DNA of 12,749 nucleotides from the NCBI GenBank assembly GCA_009904025.1, contig WYEE01000108.1:1-12749 (forward strand). The letters are read 5' to 3'. Shown in pieces: positions 6,245-12,749 of the stretch; the first letter of the stretch is position 1; every line of letters starts with the position of its first letter. The notes beneath the pieces are model-generated. The model was not told where the DNA came from, ran no database searches, and saw only the letters and a list, made by a program, of their open reading frames with translations. The translations under genes and the position numbers were made by a program. Source of the stretch: Thermogladius sp. (GTDB lineage Archaea; Thermoproteota; Thermoprotei_A; Sulfolobales; Desulfurococcaceae).

Positions 6245-7096
6245 TTTTTTCCACTTCCTCAAGTAGCCGAGGGCTGCCTGAGGATAGTCTTTCAAGCTCA
6301 TCCTCTCTAGTAGCCCGCTGTAGTAACTTGCCACACCGCTTGCAACAACCCCGGGATAACCCTTGGTGTGTAACTCGTTTGAAATAAGCTTGAAGTCTTT
6401 TGCTACCCCTGCCACCGTGAACCTAGCCTTCTTTTCCTCAGAGATCCTACTCCAGTACCTGTCGAAAATTTGTTTAATCCATGTGGCGTCTGCTACTTCA
6501 AGGAGTTTCGAGACATCTACATTATATGCTTCAAGTATTGATAGGGACTCGCCTATTAAAGCCGGGAGTGATAACGCAATATTGTTCACGGCCAGCTTAA
6601 GGGCTGTAGCTGAAGGTATCTCGCCGGCATATACGACTTTCGACGAGTACTCTGAAATAAAATGCTCGAGCGTGTTAAACCACTCTCTATTGCCGCCAAC
6701 CATCGAGACCAGACGGCAGTCCGTAGCCTCGTCGACACTGCCGAAAACCGTCCCTTCTAAGTATCTGACCCCGTGCTCTAGGAGAGTTGAGGCAATCAGC
6801 AGACTCGTCTGGGGGGAGATCGTGGACGTATTCACTAGATAGCCTGTCTTAACCTTCTCATACACCCTCCCTCTAACTAGAACCTCCAGGTTCGCATAGT
6901 CGTCGAAGAGAGATACCACTGTGTAGTCCGCGTTCACTCCCTCTAGTGACGTGACTGCCTCACAGCCTATTCTACCACACAGTTCCACAGCCTTGCTTGA
7001 GGTCCTATTATATGCTATTACTTTGAATTGTTTCCTCGAGAGGCATGTTGCGATCGAGGAACCCATTAAACCTGTGCCAATAATCAGCACTCTCAT
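6230..7096 (-). CDS. NAD(P)-dependent beta-hydroxyacid dehydrogenase (3-hydroxyisobutyrate dehydrogenase/GLYR family)
   Basis: 288 residues, the normal size for the family. Residues 1-165 form a Rossmann domain with GTGLMG (G7, G9, G12) and YNRT at 29-32; an Arg after that strand usually signals NADP(H). NTSTISP (89-95) is the conserved cofactor loop. The catalytic Lys is K167 in ATALKLAVNN, with N171 beside it. The usual substrate loop (D/E)APVSGG is altered to EGTVFGS (114-120), so the substrate may differ from 3-hydroxyisobutyrate or tartronate semialdehyde. Such enzymes reduce small semialdehydes or oxidise beta-hydroxyacids in the cytosol. Its ATG overlaps the stop of the glucan phosphorylase upstream (ATGA), which argues for one transcript and coupled translation. 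Confidence 0.85.
   Translation of the reverse strand: MRVLIIGTGLMGSSIATCLSRKQFKVIAYNRTSSKAVELCGRIGCEAVTSLEGVNADYTVVSLFDDYANLEVLVRGRVYEKVKTGYLVNTSTISPQTSLLIASTLLEHGVRYLEGTVFGSVDEATDCRLVSMVGGNREWFNTLEHFISEYSSKVVYAGEIPSATALKLAVNNIALSLPALIGESLSILEAYNVDVSKLLEVADATWIKQIFDRYWSRISEEKKARFTVAGVAKDFKLISNELHTKGYPGVVASGVASYYSGLLERMSLKDYPQAALGYLRKWKKLSDY
6245..6250 (+). terminator. Short T-run after usp
   Basis: A T6 run directly after the usp stop codon, inside the 3' end of the convergent gene. It is a weak but plausible terminator for the pgk-gap-usp transcript. Confidence 0.3.
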
Positions 7097-8622
7097 TTCA
7101 AACCAGCCTCCAAGTAATATCTACCTAGCACTCGCCTCATATCAACTTTACCAGGGGTTTTCAGAACACTGTTAAATGAGATTTCCCAATATTTCTCCTT
7201 GTCACTGTAGTACATGTCTATTGCCTCCAACAGCTTCTTCTTGAACTCACTGTACTCTTTCTCATCGATTTCCTTCGACCTCGGATCATCGTATATGTTG
7301 ATGAAATCCCTTATGTCCTCACCGAAAAACCAGCCGTTGATGTTATCCTCGATCACCTCTAGCGCCGCCCCATCACGCGAGGATAACACGGGTACTCCGT
7401 TCACAAGGGCTTTCATAAAACTAGTCCCGCTGGCTTCCCAGCCGCTGAAGGGGGTGAAAAGTAGGAGGTCGCTTCCTCGGAGTATCGTTCTAGCCGCGGG
7501 TATATCATAGTCGCTCACGTAGACCACGTGGTTTATCTTCAAATGCAAATCCCTGAATCTCCTAGCATAGTTTAACCCGTCGGAGTCTTTCGGGTGGGGT
7601 TTACCACCCAGCACGAAAACAGCCTTTACATCCGGGTTCTCCTCGATAAACCTTGCAATAAAGTAGGGTCTCTTGTATTTAGCCAGCCTCCTAACCCATG
7701 CAATAATAGGTTTGTCATCTACGACCAGGTCTGATTTAATGCTCTTCAGATATGAGACGAGCTTACTCCTATTATCCATCCTAACATTCACCACCCTCTC
7801 TCTGCTCAGCGTGTTCTTAGTGTAAGCTTCGAGGAGCCTGGCATCCATCCATCTTTCTAGGCTTATGCCGTTAGTTATCGAGATTATTTTATCGGCGTAC
7901 TTGCTAAACAATTTCTTGGCTATCTCCTCCTGCTTCTTGGAGACAACTATTCCCCTACCTAGTTTGCTTAGAGCATAGTCGGTTAACGACACGTTGTCTC
8001 CAAGGAAGAGGCCGAACTCTCTGGCTATCAACCCTCCGGGGAAATAGGGATGGCCCCAGGGCCCGGGTGTGTGAATTACGATCCTAGCTCTTTCATTTAT
8101 GTTCAATGCCGTCAATAATAACGCTGTATGGGCTTCCTCTAAGTCTATCACGCTCACGTTCTCCAATCCTATGAAGTCCTTTATGAACACTGCGGCCGAT
8201 TTGGCGAGAAACGCGTAGACCAGGAATTGGTTTTCGAGAGTGTCAGCCATGTAAACCCTATCTGTTAGATTCCTAGCCCATTGTGGGCAAACAGCCTCGA
8301 AGAAGACTGCCCTGGCGGTTTTATGAGGGTAGACTAGGGGTTTGACAACAACCTCCTCGCCTTTCAAGGTCACAGTGAACTCGTCCCATGGTTGAAGTTT
8401 AGCTAAAACGCTTGAAACCTGTCTCTCGGGTTCTAAAATTGGTTCAACCCCGTTGAACCTCAGTTTCACATACCCCCGCCTGTAGAAGAGAGATAGAGCC
8501 CAATAATCTAACCCGATCTCCCCTGCCGTAAACAGTTTGTCTCCTTCCAGAACCCCTAAACCCCCGGCATACATTTTTAGCTCGTCTATAGCTATCTCAG
8601 GAGTCACACTCACTATAACCAT
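7093..8622 (-). CDS. glgP: Short archaeal alpha-glucan (maltodextrin) phosphorylase, GT35 family
   Basis: 509 residues, much shorter than the 800-residue bacterial and animal enzymes but in the size class of the short archaeal/thermophile forms. The N-terminal YAGGLGVLEGD (18-28) and LFYRRGY (45-51) match the phosphorylase opening rather than glycogen synthase. Later come EEAH (H165, the NEGH position), HTPGPWGH (184-191), ITNGISLERW (249-258), RRLAKYKRP (311-319), GGKPHPKD (339-346) and EASGTSFMKALVNG (396-409), in which K404 sits where GT35 enzymes bind pyridoxal phosphate. The enzyme would cleave alpha-1,4-glucans with phosphate to give glucose 1-phosphate. The ATG is set by GGTG-N5. It is first in a two-gene operon with the dehydrogenase. 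A nucleotide-sugar transferase role is less likely given the K404 context. Confidence 0.8.
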   Translation of the reverse strand: MVIVSVTPEIAIDELKMYAGGLGVLEGDKLFTAGEIGLDYWALSLFYRRGYVKLRFNGVEPILEPERQVSSVLAKLQPWDEFTVTLKGEEVVVKPLVYPHKTARAVFFEAVCPQWARNLTDRVYMADTLENQFLVYAFLAKSAAVFIKDFIGLENVSVIDLEEAHTALLLTALNINERARIVIHTPGPWGHPYFPGGLIAREFGLFLGDNVSLTDYALSKLGRGIVVSKKQEEIAKKLFSKYADKIISITNGISLERWMDARLLEAYTKNTLSRERVVNVRMDNRSKLVSYLKSIKSDLVVDDKPIIAWVRRLAKYKRPYFIARFIEENPDVKAVFVLGGKPHPKDSDGLNYARRFRDLHLKINHVVYVSDYDIPAARTILRGSDLLLFTPFSGWEASGTSFMKALVNGVPVLSSRDGAALEVIEDNINGWFFGEDIRDFINIYDDPRSKEIDEKEYSEFKKKLLEAIDMYYSDKEKYWEISFNSVLKTPGKVDMRRVLGRYYLEAGLK

Positions 8623-8665
8623 TAGACCACCGTAACGAGCCTAGATTATTCAAGTGCTCTGAAAG

Positions 8666-8672
8666 TATTTAA
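8666..8672. promoter_or_regulatory. Shared TATA-like element between divergent genes
   Basis: TATTTAA on the + strand reads TTAAATA on the - strand. It is placed to give a + transcript starting near 8695, just before the GTG at 8702, and a - transcript starting near 8643, about 20 bases before the phosphorylase ATG. No other good TATA box lies in the 79-base gap. Confidence 0.45.
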
Positions 8673-8701
8673 GCTAGCATTTACACAGTGATGGAAAAAA
8701 G

Positions 8702-10324
8702 GTGTTAAATACGAACCTCCGCGATACGGCTATAAGAATCCTCAAAGAGACCCCTAGGACATTGGGGAGGGATGTAGTTAACGTTCTCGCGAGGTACAAC
8801 AGGATAACTGGTTCAAGCGGGCTTTTAGAAGCGGTCAGCGAGTTGAAGAATATTCTCGAGAACGCCGGGTTACCGGCTCGTGTTCACGTGGTTGAAAACA
8901 ACTCGAGAAAGGGTTTTATCGAGACGCCCGCTGGGTGGGACCCGGTAAGTGCGGAAGTCATGATAAAGATAGGTGGTAAAATCGTTGAGAGGCTCGACTT
9001 AGCGGAACACCCTACTCTACTCTCAGCCCATAGCCCCGGCGGCGAAGGTTGCGGCAGACTGACAGTCTGCGAAAAAGAGTGCTCCGGTGAAGCGGTGTTG
9101 ACGAGCCTCAACCCATATGACGCGTATAAAGTGATCGACGCGAGGCTGATTCTACACTATGATAAAAACAGGTTCCACGAAGCCGTCCCCTACACGGGTC
9201 TATTCCTGCAGGAGCAAGAGGTAAAACATGGTAAGGTAGTAATGAACATACCCTACCGTCTTGCAACAGAGTTAATGTCTAGACTACTTGTGAAACCCGA
9301 CCTAGAGATCGAAGTCTGCTGGAAGGCCGAGGTTAGATACCATAGTAAGGGGTTACCCATTTTAGTTTCATGCGGGGACGAACCCTCAGCGTTGGTTGTA
9401 AGCCATGTATGCCATCCCAAACCTGGGGCGCACGATAACGCGAGCGGGAGCGCCGCAAACTACTTGGCGGCTTTTGCTAGAAATATCATAGGGGATGCTC
9501 GCCTTAGATCGCTATGCCATGTCTGGGTTCCAGAGTATACTGGGAGTGTTTTCCTAGAAGAGATTCTCGGCGGGTTACCCGAGTACGTGATCAACCTGGA
9601 TATGGTTGGATCGAAGCAGAGCGCCACAGGGTCTGTTCTCTCAGTAGTCAACCCTCCTCTCTTCATGCCCTCCGAGGCCTCAGCCGCCCTTTATATCTCG
9701 GCTAAAAGCGTCCTGGACACCGTGGAGAGTTTCGAGGGGGTTGCACAACCTTCTGTGAGATATGATGTGACACCATATAGTGCTGGAAGCGACCACGATG
9801 TATTCATAGCTTGGGGCGTGGACTCCGGTATGCTCAACGAGTGGCCTAGTAGATTCTACCACACCGACATGGACTCACCCGACACTATTTCACCATCGCA
9901 GGTGGCCAATATTGCTACTATCACATTGCTGTCAGCTATTATTCTCGGCGACAAAGGCTTGAAGGATAAGGCGACAGCAGTCTACAGGGCGTACTTGAAG
10001 TCCTGGTATCAAACGAAGTCTTTGATATACGGGAGGGAGTTAACGCTACCCGAATACAGGAAAATTGAAAAACCTGCTCTTAAGCTTGCATCACCTATAT
10101 CGACGAGGTTTATCTACAAGAAGCTTGGTAGAGAAGCCTTCTACAAGGTTAGAGGTTTGAAGGGAGCCTACACGTATTTAACCGTATACGCTCCTCTATC
10201 AGAGGTGTATGGGATATCAGACCACTTGTCTAAATTCATTTCGGAGGAGTTTATTGAATGGAGTAGAGAGGAGATCGAGGTCGTCTCCAAGATTTGGGAA
10301 GGGTTGAAAACATATCTACGGTGA
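8702..10324 (+). CDS. DUF4910 family protein with M28-like aminopeptidase domain
   Basis: 540 residues, no signal peptide, complete. The signature CHPKPGAHDNASG (237-249) gives H238 and D245. E278 in VWVPEYTG, D300 in NLDMVGS, the SAGSDHD stretch (360-366) and FYHTDMDSPDTI (385-396, H387) supply the remaining probable zinc ligands and catalytic acid of an M28-type di-zinc peptidase fold. This is the arrangement of the COG4310/DUF4910 'aminopeptidase-like' proteins. Residues 70-180 probably form the inserted domain seen in that family, and the C-terminal 130 residues a helical/winged part. Substrate unknown; peptide or amide hydrolysis is inference. The GTG start has no ribosome-binding site and lies only a few bases after the predicted transcription start, so it may be translated leaderless. 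Its TGA stop overlaps the pheT ribosome-binding site. Confidence 0.78.
   Translation: MLNTNLRDTAIRILKETPRTLGRDVVNVLARYNRITGSSGLLEAVSELKNILENAGLPARVHVVENNSRKGFIETPAGWDPVSAEVMIKIGGKIVERLDLAEHPTLLSAHSPGGEGCGRLTVCEKECSGEAVLTSLNPYDAYKVIDARLILHYDKNRFHEAVPYTGLFLQEQEVKHGKVVMNIPYRLATELMSRLLVKPDLEIEVCWKAEVRYHSKGLPILVSCGDEPSALVVSHVCHPKPGAHDNASGSAANYLAAFARNIIGDARLRSLCHVWVPEYTGSVFLEEILGGLPEYVINLDMVGSKQSATGSVLSVVNPPLFMPSEASAALYISAKSVLDTVESFEGVAQPSVRYDVTPYSAGSDHDVFIAWGVDSGMLNEWPSRFYHTDMDSPDTISPSQVANIATITLLSAIILGDKGLKDKATAVYRAYLKSWYQTKSLIYGRELTLPEYRKIEKPALKLASPISTRFIYKKLGREAFYKVRGLKGAYTYLTVYAPLSEVYGISDHLSKFISEEFIEWSREEIEVVSKIWEGLKTYLR
10320..10323 (+). promoter_or_regulatory. pheT ribosome-binding site overlapping the upstream stop codon
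   Basis: GGTG followed by ATTAA and ATG. The GTG part is shared with the CGG-TGA end of the peptidase gene, so the upstream gene's terminating ribosomes sit exactly on the pheT initiation signal. Confidence 0.65.
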
Positions 10325-10328
10325 TTAA

Positions 10329-11993
10329 ATGCCAACAATAAGCATTCAACTAGACGATTTATACAGACTTCTTGGGAGAAGGCTTGATAAAAAGGATCTC
10401 GTCGACCTACTCACGAAGTTGAAGTGCGAGGTGGAGGAGTTCTCGGATACAATGTTAGTCTACGAGGCCAACCACGATAGACCTGATCTCTTCAGCGTCG
10501 AGGGGTTGGCGAGGGCGATCAAGAACCTTCTAGGTTTGCCGGCCAAGGAGCCGAGGGTCTCAGAGTGCGGAGTTGCAGCCTACGCTGAGAGAGTTGAAGG
10601 GAGGCCTTACGTGGCCTTCGCAGTGGTGAAGAATGTTACATTGGATGATGAGGCGTTAAGGCAGATCATCCAGTTACAGGAGAAGTTGCATGCTACATAT
10701 GGTAGAAACAGGAGGAAGGCTAGTATAGGCCTATACGATTTAGACAGGGTTAAGCCACCTATCTACTACAAGAAGGTGGACCCGGATACAACAAGGTACA
10801 GGCCGTTAGGCTATGACAGGGATATGAGTTTGAGGGAAGTCCTGAAGTACACTGATAAAGGGAGAGAATACGGTTTTATAATAGAGGGAATGCCGAAGTT
10901 CCCTGTTATAGCCGACAGCGAGGGCAGAATACTTAGTTTAGCACCCATCCTAAACAGTGAGGATGCAAAGGTTACAACCTCGACTAGGAACATACTGGTC
11001 GACTCCACGGGCTTAGACCCAAGGATAGTGGTAGACATGGCCACTATAGTCGCTTTCAACCTCTACGAGAGAGGCGACGCCACGGAGTTGTGTATTGTGA
11101 AGACACTCTACGAAAACGGAATAGAGGTGGCTGCCCCAAGGCTTGAGGGTGTTCTACAAGAGATATCCTTGAAAGAAGTAAACGAGCTTATAGGTGCTAA
11201 TATTACCGTTGAGGAGGCAACTGGACTCTTGAAGCAATTTGGTTACAAGGTCTTGGGTGTAAGAGACTGGAGGATCATCGCTCAAGCACCGCCTTACAGG
11301 ATTGATGTATTGAGTTGGGTCGACGCAGCCGAGGATATAGCTATTGCATACGGATACGACAAGCTTGGAGAAGAGGCGGGCGAGCTGCCGCCTGCCACGC
11401 GTGGGGGTAGGGAGAACGAGGTTGAACACTTCTCGTATTTCCTTAGGAGTATAATGGTGTCCATGGGTTTCAGCGAGGTCGCCAACTACATGATGACAAA
11501 CACTAACCTAGATGTAAATCTATTCGGCAGGAGAGTCGAGCCCATTGTTGTAGCCAACCCTATCAGCGAGAGGTTTACATCCATTAGAACATGGCTTACA
11601 CCGGGTCTATTAGGTGTGATCGTTGAAAACAAGAACAAAGCCTCTGATTTCAAGATATTCGAGGTAGGGGACGTTGCATACGTGAGAGAAGGGAGGGTCG
11701 TAGAGGAGAGGAGAATAGGGCTAGCGATCTCCAACTACAACGCTACTTTAACAGACGGCCTAGCTGCGGTTAAAACCCTTGTCAACACTCTTGGTTTAAG
11801 CCCGCGTTTCGCCGATGGAGGTGTGGAAGGTTTACTCAAAGAGAGGACGGCTTTAATACTGATCGACGACGAAGTGATTGGATTCGTTGGTGAGGTCCAC
11901 CCTGAGATATTGTACAAGCTGAACTATGATAGACCTGTTGTCGTTGCGGAAATCAACGTTGAGAAATTGTTAAAAATACTGGAGAGACATTAA
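10329..11993 (+). CDS. pheT: Phenylalanyl-tRNA synthetase beta subunit, archaeal/eukaryotic type
   Basis: 554 residues, the archaeal length, without the bacterial N-terminal EMAP-like and C-terminal anticodon-binding extensions. It is the non-catalytic partner of PheS in the (alpha-beta)2 enzyme that charges tRNA-Phe. The N-terminal part has YEANHDRPDLFSVEGLARAI (45-64). The B3/B4 editing-type domain contains the LHATYGRNRRKASIGLYDLD stretch (about 119-138). The B5 DNA-binding-like domain lies near 275-345, with LKEVNELIGANI and PPYRIDVLSWVDAAEDIAI. The core domain starts with SYFLRSIMVSMGFSEVANY and continues through VANPISE to KIFEVGDV. pheS is not in the window; the gene shares a probable transcript with the DUF4910 protein five bases upstream. 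Confidence 0.95.
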   Translation: MPTISIQLDDLYRLLGRRLDKKDLVDLLTKLKCEVEEFSDTMLVYEANHDRPDLFSVEGLARAIKNLLGLPAKEPRVSECGVAAYAERVEGRPYVAFAVVKNVTLDDEALRQIIQLQEKLHATYGRNRRKASIGLYDLDRVKPPIYYKKVDPDTTRYRPLGYDRDMSLREVLKYTDKGREYGFIIEGMPKFPVIADSEGRILSLAPILNSEDAKVTTSTRNILVDSTGLDPRIVVDMATIVAFNLYERGDATELCIVKTLYENGIEVAAPRLEGVLQEISLKEVNELIGANITVEEATGLLKQFGYKVLGVRDWRIIAQAPPYRIDVLSWVDAAEDIAIAYGYDKLGEEAGELPPATRGGRENEVEHFSYFLRSIMVSMGFSEVANYMMTNTNLDVNLFGRRVEPIVVANPISERFTSIRTWLTPGLLGVIVENKNKASDFKIFEVGDVAYVREGRVVEERRIGLAISNYNATLTDGLAAVKTLVNTLGLSPRFADGGVEGLLKERTALILIDDEVIGFVGEVHPEILYKLNYDRPVVVAEINVEKLLKILERH

Positions 11994-12011
11994 CTCACTG
12001 TGAGGATGAAG

Positions 12012-12040
12012 CTTGGAAGGGATGACCTTGAAAGGGATGA
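12012..12040 (+). repeat. 15-nt tandem repeat, two copies
   Basis: CTTGGAAGGGATGA at 12012-12025 and CTTGAAAGGGATGA at 12027-12040 differ at one base and are 15 bases apart. In the pheT frame they would encode Leu-Gly/Glu-Arg-Asp-Asp/Glu twice, but a stop codon separates them from pheT. Confidence 0.6.
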
Positions 12041-12049
12041 ATTCACGGG

Positions 12050-12062
12050 CCTTTCTGAAAGG
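12050..12062 (+). repeat. Small perfect hairpin after pheT
   Basis: CCTTT-CTG-AAAGG, a 5-bp stem with a 3-base loop, directly before an in-frame TAG. No T run follows it, so it is not a typical terminator. Confidence 0.35.
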
Positions 12063-12071
12063 TAGTTGAAA

Positions 12072-12185
12072 GTGATAGATGTTGAGACGATTATTGTAAT
12101 CGTGATCTCGGTAATCCTGCTGATTACAGGGTTTATATTGGAGTCAGCCGCCAGGAGTTCTTTACTTAGAAGGCAGGTAGAATAA
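12072..12185 (+). CDS. Possible 37-residue single-helix membrane peptide
   Basis: A GTG-initiated frame coding for a short acidic N-terminus (VIDVET), one hydrophobic helix of about 17 residues (IIVIVISVILLITGFIL) and a basic tail (ARSSLLRRQVE) that would stay in the cytoplasm by the positive-inside rule. The clean split into acidic end, helix and basic tail makes it more gene-like than random. Against it: no GGTG site at the standard spacing (only GGTAG, slightly too far), no family I recognise, and its last 24 bases overlap the convergent gene. It is not TatA or Sec61-beta by motif. It would be co-transcribed with pheT. Confidence 0.35.
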   Translation: MIDVETIIVIVISVILLITGFILESAARSSLLRRQVE

Positions 12186-12749
12186 CTGGTTCTCCCATAT
12201 TTGCTTTGAGAGGAGTTTTTTACCTACAAGGCTTTCAGCAGCTATTATACCTATCTCACCGTATATCTCGTTTACCTCGTTTGTCTTCAGAGGCTTCCTC
12301 AAAACATGATTGTAGACTTCTATGAAAGCCCTTTTGACTCTAATCCTCGGTAGAGTGCTTGGTTTAAGACAAGTTTGAACCCATGAACCCTCGTTCTCGA
12401 ACATTTCTTTCAAACGTTCTAGTGATTGGCGGGATACAGGTTTAAGATTGCTTTGCCTCACGGGCCTGTCTATCGTTTTCAACAGGACCTTCCTCACTTT
12501 AAGCCTCCTAATTAACATGAAGTAGTCGTTCAAATAGTCGGTGAAGATGTTCTCGGCTCCCTGCCTTGCAACCACGACTTCCAGGATTAGCTTCTCCGTT
12601 GACTTCCTAGTATTATCAAATAACTCTCTTAGCTTCTCCAGGTATTCGCTCCTCGTTACATTGATTGATGGACGGTACAAGGTATTCCAGTCCATGTCCG
12701 CTATGTAAAATGGTATATGCAATTCGTCAACTAACTCGACAACGGCTTC
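12162..12749 (-). CDS. Probable radical-SAM protein, C-terminal part
   Basis: The frame is open through the right edge of the window, so at least 196 C-terminal residues are present and the start is outside; the TTG at 12722 is internal, not a start. Features are a beta-strand-like LILEVVVARQGAEN, a conserved-looking KTIDRPVRQSNLKPVS segment, and a helical tail rich in Leu/Arg/Lys ending IWENQLFYLPSK. 'xDRPv...vkPvs' following a helix is typical of the later barrel strands of radical-SAM enzymes such as the COG0731-like group, and the tail (LRKPLKTNEVNEIYGEIG) could be a winged-helix. The CxxxCxxC cluster motif would be upstream, so the family call cannot be confirmed here. It converges on the pheT operon. 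Confidence 0.5.
   Translation of the reverse strand, partial: EAVVELVDELHIPFYIADMDWNTLYRPSINVTRSEYLEKLRELFDNTRKSTEKLILEVVVARQGAENIFTDYLNDYFMLIRRLKVRKVLLKTIDRPVRQSNLKPVSRQSLERLKEMFENEGSWVQTCLKPSTLPRIRVKRAFIEVYNHVLRKPLKTNEVNEIYGEIGIIAAESLVGKKLLSKQIWENQLFYLPSK

Noticed and set aside
6363..6842. 159-codon open frame on the + strand
   Set aside because: It is antisense to the beta-hydroxyacid dehydrogenase, whose motifs are intact; no ribosome-binding site and no family resemblance.
8673..8678. GCTAGC-centred operator palindrome in the divergent promoter
   Set aside because: The symmetry does not extend beyond the six central bases; the next flanking positions mostly mismatch.
12006..12065. 19-residue ORF with ATG start after pheT
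   Set aside because: It is too short, built mostly from a 15-nt repeat and has no ribosome-binding site at the standard spacing. It is kept as part of a finding, not as a gene.
12063..12065. In-frame TAG as a pyrrolysine codon
   Set aside because: Pyrrolysine coding is not known in Desulfurococcales, and the flanking peptide is not a methylamine methyltransferase.

Overview
The window looks like ordinary chromosomal DNA of a hyperthermophilic crenarchaeon, most likely Desulfurococcales/Desulfurococcaceae (Desulfurococcus, Thermosphaera and Staphylothermus-like). The placement rests on a gene for the crenarchaeal chromatin protein Cren7, an archaeal-type phosphoglycerate kinase and type II GAPDH pair, an archaeal PheRS beta subunit, TATA-box promoters with very short leaders, and a strict GGTG-N5-start ribosome-binding pattern. 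Genus assignment is inference. There are no rRNA, tRNA, CRISPR or mobile elements, and no gene-free stretch above about 200 bases.

Layout, left to right. (1) 1-252: the end of an EamA/DMT-type membrane transporter. (2) 329-1711: an SsnA-like amidohydrolase of the MTA/SAH-deaminase/chlorohydrolase group. (3) 1712-1914: an AT-rich intergenic region with two TATA-like boxes and alternative short stems, followed by the Cren7 gene (1915-2112). (4) 2186-3406: a PreA/dihydroorotate-dehydrogenase-like flavoprotein fused to a C-terminal 2x[4Fe-4S] ferredoxin; it lacks the usual NxSCP active-site loop. (5) 3549-6244: a + strand operon pgk - gap - usp, carrying lower glycolysis/gluconeogenesis plus a universal stress protein. 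(6) 8622-6230: a - strand two-gene operon of a short archaeal GT35 alpha-glucan phosphorylase and a beta-hydroxyacid dehydrogenase, coupled by an ATGA overlap. (7) 8702-11993: divergently, a DUF4910 (M28-like) aminopeptidase-family protein and pheT, joined by a ribosome-binding site that overlaps the upstream stop codon. (8) 11994-12185: a compact region with a 15-nt tandem repeat, a small hairpin and a possible one-helix membrane peptide. (9) 12749-12162 (- strand): the C-terminal part of a probable radical-SAM protein that runs off the window.

The functional theme is central metabolism: storage-glucan phosphorolysis, triose-phosphate steps, an orphan redox flavoprotein and a heterocycle deaminase, alongside chromatin and translation genes. 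I see no defence system, prophage or obviously new multi-gene system. The items most worth a second look are the PreA-like enzyme without its catalytic loop, the cysteine-flanked Cren7, the identical 12-nt leader in front of the amidohydrolase and Cren7 genes, the three TTAAATA copies upstream of pgk, and the region after pheT.
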